Assembly (NCBI GenBank): GCA_037178675.1
Contig: JAYMGJ010000216.1
Span: forward strand, 186,001-250,000
Length of the DNA: 64,000 nt
Source of the DNA: Scleroderma bovista
Taxonomy: Eukaryota; Basidiomycota; Agaricomycetes; Boletales; Sclerodermataceae
Reading direction: 5' to 3'
Part shown: piece by piece, positions 14,300-25,479 of the stretch
Position numbering within the stretch: position 1 is the stretch's first letter
Layout of the letters: each line of letters starts with the position of its first letter
Position numbers and translations under genes: made by a program
Notes under the pieces: generated by a model
The model's database searches: none
Seen by the model: only the letters and a program-made list of their open reading frames with translations
What the model was told of the DNA's origin: nothing

Positions 14300-15064
14300 A
14301 GGTTGTAACGGAGGACTTCTCGTAAATGCCAGAAAACTGTCTGGAAAATACAGAGTAGGATTTTGGGGCCGGTTTTGGAGAGCGGGTTTCGCTGTCTTTG
14401 CGTCCAAAACACCTTGAAAACCAGTGTGTGGTTTTCACCTTCATTTTCACTGAAATCTTTTGGGTTCCGTAAACGTTGTTAGTCTTTCAATTTAGGTCAT
14501 ATTTGCATTCCGCGGGATCCAATTCAAGAAGTGATCAACGATTTCGATCAATACTCAGTAATTTGGCAAGTATCATAGGCAAACGTTGCTGAACAGAGGT
14601 TACCAGCGGCCAAGTGCCCCTTCAGACTCAATCTCTCGAACTCAGCTCGAACTTGTTTCGTCGACTTGTGGAATATATTGCACCTTGTATTGTGGCTTCT
14701 CGCCGATTCTACACCGCTCTACATATTCGACGTTGATGGAATAAAGGCGGTGCATTCATGGTTATTGCCGTGTCACCGATCTGGTGGTTTTTCGTATGTT
14801 ATCAACTTATAATTTTAGCGCAGAGTTTTGTCGATAGCTCTACGTTTTACCTGAGGTCAGTTGAGGAAGCTTGAAGGAAATGTGCCAGCTGTTGTCCCGA
14901 GGGTCTTTCAACTCCAAATCTGAATATACTGTATGACTCATGGTCGAACCGTTTCTCATGCGCAAGTGCTAATCGGACACAATGATCCGACAGATATAGA
15001 TTGAAAGACAAGATTAGACATACAGTTTTATCTGCGGCCAGCTCCAGAATTCAAAGAGTCCGTG
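14300..15064. other. Intergenic region between MET17 and the F-box gene
   Basis: Convergent 3' regions. No open frame here is convincing and no repeat or RNA gene was recognised. Confidence 0.4.
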
Positions 15065-16680
15065 TTATCGAACGCTACCACTAGTAATGGCCCAGACCTC
15101 TACACGGACTTTCCGGATTTTGTTCACTATCTTGACACATATCATGCCACGGCAGCCATCGAAAGCAATTGCTGACTGAGTACGAACGTCCATGGAAATG
15201 GGTAACGGGGAAGACTCGTGGCACCGGATGTGGTCATTTTCACTCTCGATGGAAAACAGCACGAGACTGCCAGTCTTGGTGTTATAAACACCGCGTGCAC
15301 ATTCATCCGGCCCAGCTTCTAACCACCATCCCTTCTCCGCAGGCATATAAAGGAGATGAATGAGTTCGTATGTGGGGATACCCGTCGTTCCGCCCTCTAC
15401 TTTGTCTAGAGTCAATCGCACGACAGCCAAAGTGGCATCCTCGCCATGACAATTGGAGTTCTTGCGCCCCACCAGTGTGACCTTGGTGGCCCCAGACGTG
15501 GATGTGCAATCACACATCACCCGCACATTAGAGAGGACGACGTCATCCAGTTTGACGAAATAAGAGTAGGATAGGAAGGATGTCTCGTCAGAAGAGGAGA
15601 TGGGACATGCTAGAAGGATCGTTTCAAGGTCACCGGGGGCTTTCGAAAAGGAGTATAGAATCAAGAGGTAAGACTTGGACATGGTGTATTCGGCATGGTA
15701 GAAGGTGGAATACTAGATTGACGTCAGATGATCGAACAATGGGAATGACCGGTTCTCACCTTCTGATAGTCAGAGGGCAAAGGCGGAAGCTTTCGGGGTC
15801 GCAACGTCCTGAAGTCATAGATCATAGGCTGAAGGCGAACGAAATTGCTTTTGCGTTTGATAACCAGAAGAGACGGCCCGATCGCAACGTCCGCCACACC
15901 AGGGTGGCTCCCCGATAGGTCATAATGCAACAGCTGTTCAACCATAGGACCGTTGTAGTCATTAACAGACACCCTAGAAATGTTCCTATCATTGGATATG
16001 AGCCAATTCAACTATTTAAATAATAGCGAGCAGAACCTACACCTTCCGCGACGACGTGCCAACTTGGGTCTCAGTGACAAGGAACGTCAAAGGATCGCCA
16101 TTAAAATTTGTTGTGGTCACACATCGGAAGAATGTGGCCACGAGATAGGGCTTGTAAAATAAAATCGGCTGTGGCTGTGGCTTCTCCCACATGTCATAGT
16201 AAACCGCGAGCGACGGGTTTGCAGCAATGAGCCACCTGCCCTTGAGGAGGTGGCAGTAATTCGGTGGGTCGACCATGGAAGTAGTGGAACTTCTCATGAA
16301 CTCGAATTTCGTGGGGCCTGGAGGCCAGTTTGCGGAAACTCTAGTGGTCGAGATCAAGGTTTTACGCAAATCCGTGGTGTGCTGGCTGGAAAAAGGCCCA
16401 GGAGGACGAACTATCTTTGTGGAGCGATACAATGTTCTCCACAACAAATCATCCTTCAGCAAGTGCCACAGTAATCTAGATACCTGCGAATGGTTAGCGC
16501 TTGTAAAGAAAACAGTACGCATTCACTGACTTGGGACAGTGAGACCAGGTCCAGAAGAGGTAACCAGGCAGAGATCATTAGGAGTATTTCTTGGGGTAAA
16601 TGCTGCAAGCTGGTTAATTGAGTATGTCGTCCTTTGGTCATCGCTTGGAGCGTTAGTGGTGTGACAGATCTTCGAGTCAT
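15065..16680 (-). CDS. F-box domain protein
   Basis: Probable substrate adaptor of an SCF ubiquitin ligase. The minus-strand start is taken at the ATG at 16680. A short basic N-terminus precedes the F-box: LPQEILLMISAWLPLLDLVSLSQ, then an intron of about 50 bp, then VSRLLWHLLKDDLLWRTLY. The C-terminal part (about 400 residues) is in blocks ending at about 16040, 15720 and 15065; it has no recognised repeats such as LRR or WD40 and resembles the beta-rich, variable tails of Agaricomycete F-box proteins. At least three introns are needed. The final exon ends WAITSGSVR with the stop at 15065-15067. The target is unknown. No frame damage was seen. Confidence 0.75.
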
Positions 16681-17758
16681 TGTATTTGACACTGTTCATG
16701 TTGCTCGTGTGCACAATGGTTTTATCAATGAGGAGAATTCCAAGCAGTGTGTGGCAAACTCACTGCACGCCTGGCCGAGACTTCGAAGTTCGTAGCAGAC
16801 GGAGAAAGCACAGCGAATTTGTTCAAACCTGAATGACGAGTTTGGCAAACACCGCCTTACCGGACATGGCACAATTGCCTGGCTTATTAGCCTGAACATA
16901 GCATTTATTTTTTCTCCAAATATCGGGTAGTCGATGGGATACAGAGGTCGACATGCGGTGTATTCGTGTTTAGATCCTATTTCTGTAACTTTCGAAACAT
17001 GATCTCGTTAGCGTCCGTCCACCTCTCGCTGGAACTTGCTGGGCAGCTGGCTCAATGAAGGAAGAACTCAGTATCGCCTCAGCGTGAGAGGAATATGCCG
17101 CGGCGATTACATAACATCGAGAAGCTGCTGGATCAGTCAAAGTCGAAGGGAGAAATCTGTATTCAGCGAGGTGCCTAACCTGTAAGGTTTTGTGATAAAC
17201 GTAGGCGACGAGAGGATGTCCGGAAGTCAAAGAACTGGGGATGCGGCAAAGAGCTGTTAATTACAGGAGACACAGTAGCACGTCAGTCGTCCTCCTTGGT
17301 TGACTAGTTGTGCCTCATATCCTGACTCACTAGGTCAAGTAAGGTGCACGGGCAGACCCTATGTAGTGAGATCGGAAGAAAATTGCTCCTTGGGGAATCG
17401 ACCAAACCCTGTGAGGGTATCGTTTCATGTACAGCCACACGCACGAACATAGGTAACTTCGATGCAACGCCCACCAATAATCATAGCAAGTCGATTGCCA
17501 ACGCCACTGCAGCCTAGTACTGATACATACATACAACTCAAGCCAGTATTATTATAAAGGATGTAGACTGCTGAACATATCGCGAAAGCAGTCGCTGCAT
17601 CAAAATCAGAACCACATGTAGGCATACGACTGAGCTGTGCGACAGACAGACGCACAACAACGCAGAAAGCGAAAGATGGACACAGAGAACCAAGGGCAAC
17701 AATGCATTCCAGCTAGGCATTGTTTTGGGCGGAAATAGAGTTTGAATGTGATCCAAGG
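16681..17758. other. Gene-free region between the F-box and Igo1 genes
   Basis: Holds the promoter side of the F-box gene and the 3' side of Igo1. Minus-strand open frames of 60-86 codons (for example 16970-17230) are not recognised and show no exon logic. Confidence 0.35.
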
Positions 17759-18319
17759 CTAAACTATTTCTTCCACCTTATCGTTTGGCTGTGCCAAGGT
17801 CTTCTCGTCTTCTTTGGGATCGGATTCGGATTCGGACTGCGCTAGTGAGCTCTCTCGCACCGAGCTCGTACTATTTGTCGGTGATATAGACAAACCCCCT
17901 TGTTGAGTTTGTGACGCATGCGGAATGCTGTACGTGTGATGAGGTCGATCAGTGCAATGGTACAGTGGCCAAGGAAGGGGCACGCACTTTTCTGGGCTGG
18001 GGATAGTTGTACCAACGGCAGTTTGAGGGGCCTTACCAGCCTTCGATAGGGCGTAGTCGCCTGAATCGAAATACTTCCGGTCCTAGAAGCACCGGATCAT
18101 CTTCTGTCAGCAGGACCATCGTTCTGCGGAGATGTACCTTTTGCATATTCTTCAATACGCTCTTGTTGGTGGGTAACTTGCCATAAAGGCGAAAGAGCTT
18201 CTGCTCCTCCTCTGTGAGTTTCTGTTGGTGTGGCACATGTCTTGGTAGGCGATGCAGACAGCGATGAGGGTGATTGGGCTTACACTGATGTCGATCTTGT
18301 TGCGCCTTGCTGGCAGCAT
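17759..18319 (-). CDS. Igo1/endosulfine family protein
   Basis: Small phosphoprotein that, once phosphorylated by Greatwall/Rim15 kinase, inhibits PP2A-B55 and controls entry into quiescence or mitosis. Exons on the minus strand give MLPARRNKIDIS, then KLTEEEQKLFRLYGKLP...NMQK, then DRKYFDSGDYALSKAG, then KAPQTAVGTTIPSPE, and a tail rich in S and E (SESESDPKEDEK) ending VEEIV at 17759. The diagnostic FDSGDY motif is intact; its serine is about residue 47. Introns (about 45-70 bp) lie after IDIS, after NMQK and within SPEN|IPHAS. Start at 18319; the length of about 145 residues fits fungal Igo proteins. A questin-oxidase-like fragment lies 250 bp upstream on the other strand. Confidence 0.88.
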
Positions 18320-18589
18320 GGCAGTAGGGATGTCGCGGACGATCCGGGAGGAGGAGCAAGCAAGCCTTGACTCGGAAATCCTTGCAGTTGTCGACTTGTC
18401 TTTGCAGTGGTATGGGAGTGGTTTGTGACGGACTTCGAAATCTTTGTGTAGGACGTGCTCGGTGCTTAAGTAATCAGCATCGCATCAGGGGCTACAAGTT
18501 GCAAGTTGTCCAGAATGGTGAGGGAGAAAGTTCTGGCAGGCTATACCATCTTGGAGCCGCTGTTAGGTCTTCAACTCTCCGCAGCCAGG

Positions 18590-18804
18590 TCGAGTGCTTC
18601 CCTTGACCAAATGACCAAACCATTCCATTGTGATCCCCCCGATGGTCCTGTCACTATACCACCCGCCGCTGCACAGGGCATTGCGGCCTATTCTCCAGAG
18701 GCGCCTCCATGCCACGATACCAACTATTCCTCTTCCTCCATCCGCGAATGCCCCCAGAATCGATTTGGCATAGACCGATGTTCTTGTCAGGATGCTGCAG
18801 CCTG
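18590..18804 (+). pseudogene. Questin-oxidase-like (AflY/DUF4243) 5' fragment, copy 1
   Basis: Encodes the N-terminal segment seen in the complete genes at 59260 and 61670: SSASLDQ, KPFH.DPPDGPVTIPPAAA.GIAAYSPEA. The position of the start codon reads AGG instead of ATG, the sequence shifts after SPEA, and the rest of the enzyme is missing. It lies about 770 bp upstream of a surface-protein gene, the same arrangement as copies 2-4. Confidence 0.7.
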
Positions 18805-19574
18805 ACAAGCACTACTGGAAGTGTAACGCCTACATTCTTATGACAAGTGGCAATTTTCTTGCAGGGATGTTCATCTACGGGGGACCTGAAAATACCGCTG
18901 TTGGTAAGGGCATTTACTATGTTGCTCCACGTGCGCTAATGTGCACGACGATGATTGCTGGAACTGATTGGACTGTCCAAGCCCTTCGCCTCGCATATGC
19001 CACCACCTTCAATAGCTGTCCTCGTATACATTTATTATAAAAGAAGCAAGCGGTCAGGGCTACTGAACATAATGATGCCTTGACACTGAAAATATGACAG
19101 ATTCCAAGAACCATGAATTCACATTCCTGTCTGGTAACTTGATGGTTTAAAGGTCATTCATATCTTGCCGCCCGAGACAACTGGGGCTTGACATCATGTA
19201 ACTCCATCAGGTCGTATCGGTGAACTTCGGATCTGGCTGCACTGCTCAGAAGCAAAACCTTCTTGGATCTGCACTTGAAGTTCGTTCGGGCATCGATGGT
19301 CCTGGTCATCATGTATCGTGTCCAACAAGCTGCCAAGGAAGTATTCCCACATCAGGTTGACGGTCCTCGTACGCATCTCTCGAGCAAGGGCAGCAGGGGC
19401 CAGTTCTGCATGTCGTTCCTGCCGAGACTCTTACGGGAAACTGGACCAGCTCAATGATCCTTTGAGAGACTGACGGCGTTAGCCTGCCATCAGGAACCAG
19501 ATTTTATGAGGCAAAGCATCCAACATTTATAAGCTGTCCTTTCCCGTCTTTCTCTTCTGCCACCCATCCTCAGC
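18805..19574. repeat. Duplicated spacer (copy 1; paralogous to 38129-38978)
   Basis: This spacer between the enzyme fragment and the surface-protein gene is closely similar to 38129-38978: shared blocks encode TAVGKGIYYVA and TMIAGTDWTVQ on the + strand, and TRYMMTRTID on the minus strand. No gene is recognised. The block nearest the next start codon is shared with all four module copies and probably is the promoter and 5' UTR of the surface-protein gene. Confidence 0.55.
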
Positions 19575-20501
19575 ATGCTGCCCTCCAACCTCAGATGGAC
19601 GTCGCTGGCAATCCTTGCCACCGGACTACTTTCCATGCGTCCGTTGTGTGTTTCTGCCCAGAAGTCCACCGCTGTCTGCTTGCCGCAGTTTAACTGGGTC
19701 GGTCTGCTTTGTCGCTCCGGTTCCTTTCAGCCGTGCTAACCAATATGTCTGATCTGATAGATGGACAACAGTAAGAACCAGAGCCCGTGTCTTGTCATGG
19801 CCTTCGCAGCAAGCGCATGCAACAACGGTCGTATGCACTCACCCCTCACACGATGGATTCGATCTTGAGCGCCCTTTTTTATTAGAATACACCATCACCC
19901 CTCTGGGCCCCCACTGGACCTATGGCGCTCCTGATGTGGCCGATGCAGATCCATGCATGTGCAACACCGTCACATACAGCCTTATGGCCGCTTGCTCTGC
20001 ATGTCAGAACCGCAACTACATCCAGTAAGATCGTCAGCCGACTCTGACACTTCGTCTCACTTCCCGCACCAGTTGGAGTTTGTGGACCACCAACTGCTCT
20101 ACTGTCTACCCTGGAGTGTATGATTTACATCAACTCTGTACATTGCATTCCCAGGCTGACTATTCCACCAGATATCCAAAGGACATTCCATCTGGAACCG
20201 CCATACCGCACTGGGCTTATCAGGACGTCACAGTATGTCTTGTTGCTTGCTACCATTCTTCTAGTGCTCAAACCGTAATAGATTTCCGACACTTTCAATG
20301 TAACGCTCGCAAAACTTACTGGAGGTGTGTTCATTGTGATATCTCAACCAACATCTAACTGCATGGCTTTTAGACGCACCTGAGTCGACTGCTACCAAGC
20401 CGCAATCGACTGCTACCAAGCTGCAATCGACTGCTACCAAGTCACAATCAACTACTACCAAACAATCGACTGCTACCGCGGTCACACACCTAGTAAGGTA
20501 G
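19575..20501 (+). pseudogene. Cysteine-rich surface protein family, copy A, truncated before the membrane helix
   Basis: Starts at 19575 with a signal peptide (SLAILATGLLSM...SA) and continues with the family's ectodomain: C.PQFNW, DNSKNQSPCLV, DADPCMCNTVTYSLMAACSACQN, WTTNCSTVYPGVYDLHQLC, DIPSGTAIPHWAYQDVT. Exons are joined by short GT-AG introns as in copies B-D. After DAPE the sequence becomes tandem STATKxQ units (five near-repeats) and stops at 20499-20501 (HLVR). The Ser-rich linker, transmembrane helix and cytoplasmic tail of the other copies are missing. It could be secreted, but truncation is the simpler reading. Confidence 0.6.
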
Positions 20502-21480
20502 AAATGAAATGAACTAAGATTACGGCCAACTACGCTATTACAAGGCTCAGGCCACAAGGACCTCGCTGGCACAGTAAATAACAATAAACAAAGGCAGCAT
20601 AGGAATATCAGACAGTGAAATGTAAGCGTAGTCAAAGGAACGGAGGTGGTCTGGAGTAAATGAATGAATGGCTGACTATGCTAAGGCAAATCTCCTCCAA
20701 AACTCAAGGCGAACAACTTAAGCCCTTGAAGCTTCTGCAATTCCCTTGCTCTGCGAGCAAGGGGTTCTGGGATTTCGTTAAATCGTGGGAACATATCACG
20801 ACAGAACTTTTTACCTTCTTTGGAACCGTGTGATTCAGTTGACTTACTTTGCAAGTTGTGAACCTTTCGATACACTTCAGTACTGTAGTCTCGAAGACTC
20901 GAAGTACACGCTGCAGCGGTGTGGCCAACACAACGCATAATCCAGCTCATCTTTTTGCCATCATCTGTCCAGAGAACGCCGCTGATCTGTCTTCACCCAG
21001 CAGAATGGCTCTACTTGAGTTGCTTCCAGTGGGCACGCAGGCTGTCGTTCCCAGTTCTGGACGAAACGTACTTCAAGGGGCTTGTGTAGTTACAATTTGG
21101 ATTTCCATTCGTGAGCAAGGGTTCTGCCGACGCAGGCGGCATTTCGAGTGAATCAGCAGTGATGAACAAAATGACGTCATTGACAAGACCTTTACCTTCA
21201 TCCGACAACAGGAAACTCTTTCCTTTTATGGAATCCCGATCGTCGCTCCTGCACCATTCAATTAGCTGAGGCGACGTTAGCGCTACGAGAGATTCACAGT
21301 TGAAATTGCACAAGTTGCGTCGTCGCCAGTGTAGAGGGGAGGGGGTGAATGGGTAGATAATCCACACTGGTGACGACGCAACTTGTGCAACTTGTACATA
21401 CATACCATGAACCTTTCGTTGACGTCACAATATGCCGTGGTCCTGGATGGTCCCATGCATTCGGCCTTGTCCACCGACAC
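20502..21480 (-). CDS. Unrecognised minus-strand coding region, uncertain
   Basis: Two blocks are open on the minus strand: about 21011-21350 (ends LRAHWKQLK) and 20681-20950 (MSWIMRCVGHTAAACTSSLRD... ends FGGDLP). They could be exons of one gene, but no conserved domain is seen and the joining splice sites are not clear. The upstream block contains the hairpin at 21307-21389. Confidence 0.22.
21307..21389. repeat. 26-bp inverted repeat (hairpin) with a G-rich loop
   Basis: Arms 21307-21332 and 21364-21389 are reverse complements with a single mismatch. Each starts or ends with TGCACAAGTTGCG. The 31-base loop contains AGAGGGGAGGGGG. It may be a miniature transposon end pair or a structured transcript element. 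Confidence 0.85.
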
Positions 21481-21734
21481 CTTTCTTCATCGTCCTCATC
21501 TTGAGACGCTACCTCAAGTCAATTGTCCAACAGGTGCGAAGTTTGTCTCGTCCCCTTTCTTCCCTCACCATACTTGTGGGCTTGTGTTTAATTCCATATC
21601 ACAAATTTCTCGCATCTCAGATCTTCGGCCCATTCCTTCTGTCAAGGTTCTAGCTGATTTGAACGAAGGTTCACGTCCTCATCGTCCATCCAATCATTGT
21701 CCTAATGGGGAACCTTTGGTGCGTTCATTTTAGG

Positions 21735-21935
21735 TTTGGTACCATAACCGACTTAGAGGAAGCCATCTCACTCGGTCGAGCTGGGTTAGAGCTCCGTTCC
21801 CCGGGTCACTCTGATCGTGCCCGGACTCTAAATGACCTTGCAAATTGCCTGAAGCTCAGGTTCCAGAAACTCAGTACGGACTGTGATCTTGATCGGCAAT
21901 TTTTCTGCATTGATCAGCGTTGGACCCCCGTCCGG
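21735..21935 (+). pseudogene. TPR-repeat protein gene remnant, 5' part
   Basis: Encodes Agaricomycete-type tetratricopeptide repeats of the pattern TDLEEAISLGRAGLELRSPGH, then ARTLNDLANCLKLRFQ. Such proteins often end in a CHAT protease domain and are numerous in mushrooms. The frame is broken at 21932 by insertion of the element at 21936-24169; the gene resumes at 24174 with the same repeat pattern (HQ.ALDLR.PGHS). Confidence 0.6.
21932..21935. repeat. Target-site duplication CCGG, left
   Basis: CCGG directly precedes the element end TGTCACGC and is repeated at 24170-24173 directly after the other end (GCGCACA). Removing the element and one CCGG rejoins the TPR coding sequence. Confidence 0.75.
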
Positions 21936-24169
21936 TGTCACGCACCAAACGTGTTTGGTACTGTGGACATGGAGAAAGTTAGCCGATGAAACTAATGCGA
22001 AGAACGCACACCCAAGATCTGTTGAAAGATTGTCCCGACTTGAGGGATACAGACAGCCCTCGCTATCCATATCACGCAAAGTCATGACTATCCTTATGCG
22101 AAGGATGAATACAAGCTTGTCATAGCCATCTATCGCACAAGAATGACTATCCTGGAGCAAGAGATGAATGCCATCGTCTGGCAGTCATCCCTCGCACAAG
22201 AACAACCAAAGAAGCAGAAGAAACGATAGAGAAACAAAGGAGAAAAGGAAGAATCATTTTTAGCGCCCAAATGTCAAATTTAGGCGCCCAGTGCCGGCAT
22301 TCCGATATTTTGAATAGCTCCGCCATTTTTGAAGCTATCAATCATGTGACTATACCATAATGGAGCCTAGACTGTGGTCTATCTGCCTGTCAAGTTCCGA
22401 CGTAAATCCGTTCATTTCCCACGGAGATATTCCACCCGCAATCCAGACACCCACTTCATCACTCACTATGGAGTCCGCATTTTCTCTGGAACGTTTCTCC
22501 GCTATTGCAGCAGACCTCAACTATGTCCTGCTCTTGGGACAGCCTCTCCCTGAGCTCCTGTGTACTGTCTGGTACATATCTTCCCAGCCTGCTCCCTCAG
22601 TCCCTCTTGTTCTCGGTCAGCGCATTCTCCTTGTCAGTCCTGCGTCGCGCACATACTTTGGTCGTCTCAAGTCTATCGTTAGACTTGAAAATTCATACCT
22701 GGTCGTCTCTGTGTCTCCTGAGTCCTCTGCATATGGTCCTTTCATCCCAGAGTCCTGTCACATCCATCTCCCTCTATCATTCATCTCGCTTCCCTGGACA
22801 CGTCGAATCTGCTACTTGCGATTCTCTTCCCTGCTATCCTGCAACAAACACGAATGAAACAGTGCTCTAGAACCCTTCTTAGGAGCCCTAATAGAGTACA
22901 GAACCTTCCCCTTACTGCTCAAGGGAAGACTGCACTTCGGGAGCACCAAATTTCGCGTTTTTGCTCTACAGAAGCTCAATCCAAGGGATTTGTGACACTC
23001 TGTGACCAGCTGTGACTCTACTTGTCATTCCAGGCCCCCTGACACTGCTCTTCTGGTCGGATCAATTCTTTTATTATCCCCCAGCCACTCCCATCAGTGG
23101 CACTGCTTCAGAAGCTCATCTCCAGATCTAAAGTTCAATAAATCACAGGTTGTGCTTCCCTTCTTTCTGAGTCACACAGAGTCACTCTGGCTCACTCTGA
23201 CTCACTCTGCTGCGCATTATTCATCCCCTCTTGGCATTACTAATCCCCATTACTCCCCTTACCAATCACTTACCAATCATCCTTCAAATCATGCTTATCA
23301 TGCTGCTTATCAATTCATGACTCATGCCCCTATGATTCATATGCATTATGTCATCGCATATGCTCATTTAGCTTCGATCTACTCATCCCATGCTTTCTCC
23401 CCCTCTCTTTTGGGCCCCATGCAATGATTTTTTCATATTCTTGGTTATACACCCCTTTTTACCTATGTTTTTGCTCTTTCCCTTGGCTCAGCAGCTTGTT
23501 CAGGCTCTCCCCATCGATGACTCAGCCTGATTACACTGCTTATCAATCGCTTACCAATTTCTTACCAATCTCTTACCAAGCACTTAGTCATTTGTGCTTA
23601 CAGGGCCACAGCCCCTCCTGTATATAAACCAGCAGCCAAAGGCTGCAAGGAAGTGTCTGCTTCCCCCTCAATAAAGCGACCACATTCACTCTCCCTCTTT
23701 GTCTTTGGACTTGTAGGTCACTCAGTGCTGGCCTAAAGCTCCTATATTGTTGTTTATCAGATATATCTTGTATCTGATCATTTCTCTAGGCTGAAGCGCA
23801 GTCTAGCATCACTGTCCACTCCATCCCATCACTGTCCATCGCATTCTTGAAGCAGGAACTGTCCCCTTGCTTCCCCTCTGCTCCATCACTGCTGTTACAC
23901 CCCTGTCATCAATCTATCATCGCTTTTCTATCCCAGGACTCTTCCTAACCACTGTGGTAGGCTGAAGAGGAGTCAATACCATCCCCAGTCGCATCTATTC
24001 CCCATCAGAAGCCCTTCCCTTCCCTCCTGCATCCTGCCTGAAGGCGTGCAGCACATCCCTCTGAGGAGATTAAATACCAGAAACGCAAAGGAAGACCACC
24101 ACTCGCATATTGCTGTCATTTGGTGTTGGTTGTTGGTTGTTCTGACCTCTTCCCTCACTTAGGCGCACA
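21936..24169 (+). mobile_element. Solo-LTR-like element 1 (2234 bp)
   Basis: The unit starts TGTCACGCACC, ends GCGCACA and is flanked by CCGG on both sides. TG...CA ends, a 4-bp duplication, a TATA box (TATATAAACC at about 23622) and AATAAA about 45 bases later (near 23670) are what a solo LTR of a gypsy-type retroelement would show. It is inserted in a TPR gene. A diverged copy lies inverted at 28930-31033. The upstream half carries an open frame (22468-22857) conserved between the copies. The stretch at about 23260-23600 holds loose repeats of CTTACCAAT. Against an LTR: 2.2 kb is long, and no internal element or primer-binding site is present to prove it. A non-autonomous DNA transposon with minimal terminal repeats is the alternative. 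Confidence 0.65.
22468..22857 (+). CDS. Conserved ORF inside solo-LTR-like element 1
   Basis: An open frame of 129 codons starts MESAFSLERFSAIAADL and contains PAPSVPLVLGQR.LLVSPASRTYFG and SAYGPFIPESCH. The same frame is preserved in element 2 (30163-30501, minus strand) with about 80% identity, and many of the nucleotide differences fall at third codon positions. Similarity extends upstream of the ATG in frame (NPFISHGDIPPAIQT), so the true start may be earlier or spliced. Function unknown; it is not gag, protease, RT or integrase. Confidence 0.4.
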   Translation: MESAFSLERFSAIAADLNYVLLLGQPLPELLCTVWYISSQPAPSVPLVLGQRILLVSPASRTYFGRLKSIVRLENSYLVVSVSPESSAYGPFIPESCHIHLPLSFISLPWTRRICYLRFSSLLSCNKHE

Positions 24170-24173
24170 CCGG
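24170..24173. repeat. Target-site duplication CCGG, right
   Basis: Partner of 21932-21935, directly after the element end GCGCACA. Confidence 0.75.
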
Positions 24174-25310
24174 TGGGTCATTCCAAGCGGTCGGATTCAC
24201 TCCATAATCTTCCACTTTGCTTCAGCGACTGGTACAACAAACGGGGTGCCATAGCAGACTTGGAGGAGGCCATCAAACTTGGTCGAGCTGCGTTCCCCAG
24301 GCCACTCTGGTCGTGCCGTGACTTTCTACCAGCTTGCTGCAGGACAGGTTCCTGAAACTGGATATGGATGGTGATCTCGATGGGGCAATTTTGCTGCATC
24401 AGTCAGCGTTGGACCTCCGTCTGGCGGGTCATCCCGATCGGCTGATGTCGCTCAACTAGTTGGTGAACTGTTTTAGCTCCCGATTTGAGAAGCTGGAGGC
24501 TGCAACAGACTTGGACGAGCTTATCTCCCTCCGCAGGGCTATGTTGGACTTCCATCTACAGGGCCATCATGATCACGCTAAGTCCGTTGTCCAGCTGCTT
24601 TTTCTGGTCCGAAAGCAAATTCAGAGACATGACACGACAGCTGACTTGGATGAATGTATCTCACTTGGCCGCTCTGCATTGGCATCTTGCGAACCCGGCA
24701 TCCTAGCCGTGCTACATACCTTCACGACCTTCACAGTAGGTTTCGCAAACTTGAAAATGGTTCGGATGTTCAGGAGGCACTTCCTGATCATGCAGTATCC
24801 CACCTTCTAATTTATGTCAAAGACCTGGTTGATGATGGAGATTTCGCCCTATTTGTGGATAGGATTTGTGGCTATTGCACGAGCTGCATTGAAGCTCTGC
24901 CTCACTGGTCATTCCGAACATGTAATGTTTCTTACCACGCTCGCCACCCTCCTTCTGCACAGGTTCCAACAACAGGGCACTGTTTCTGATGTAGATGAAG
25001 CCGTTATACTGTATCAGTAAGTGTTAGAGGTTTGTCCATCAGGGAGTCTGGCCAGTGCGCCACATTTGCACGACCTTGCGCGGCATCTATCTGAGGTTCA
25101 CCAAGCTACCCATGACCACTGATCTGGATGACGCCATCAAGTTCGAACAAGTAACATGGTCGCTGCATCCCCAAGGTCATCCTGACCATGCAGAGTCTCT
25201 CAACAGTCTCTACAATTATCGTCAACTGAAAATCAAAGGGCAAGGTGCGAGTACTCAGTCAGCATGTCCCACTGGCACAATTTCTGGTTCATGGTTCAAA
25301 GGCTTGATAT
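24174..25310 (+). pseudogene. TPR-repeat protein gene remnant, 3' part
   Basis: Continues the TPR gene broken at 21935. Repeats can be read in three frames: IADLEEAIKLGRA, ATDLDELISLRRAML.F..QGH, ADLDECISLGRSAL, LHDLHSRFRKLENGSDV and TTDLDDAIKFEQV..SLHPQGHPDHAESL. Frame shifts and stops between the repeats show decay. No CHAT domain is visible. The next remnant (HET-type) follows at about 25480, so the C-terminal part may have been lost. Confidence 0.6.
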
Positions 25311-25479
25311 GAGACATTGTTTTTGACATCCTGAAGGAATTTCCCCCTCGCTTGCTGGACACCCATACTGGAATGCTATGTGACAGGGACTCACAGATTA
25401 CACAGTTTGAGAAGAGCGGAGAATACAACCAGTTACTCGTATCTGCGAAGTAGTGTCTACCTATTTCCGGTATGTCACA

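Noticed and set aside
18805..19574. A gene in the duplicated spacer (block TAVGKGIYYVA...TMIAGTDWTVQ)
   Set aside because: The block is kept in the paralogous spacer, but frames change between copies, so it looks like duplicated non-coding DNA.
23002..23627. Long open frames in solo-LTR-like element 1 rich in H, S and T
   Set aside because: They come from low-complexity CTTACCAAT-type repeats and are not kept in element 2.
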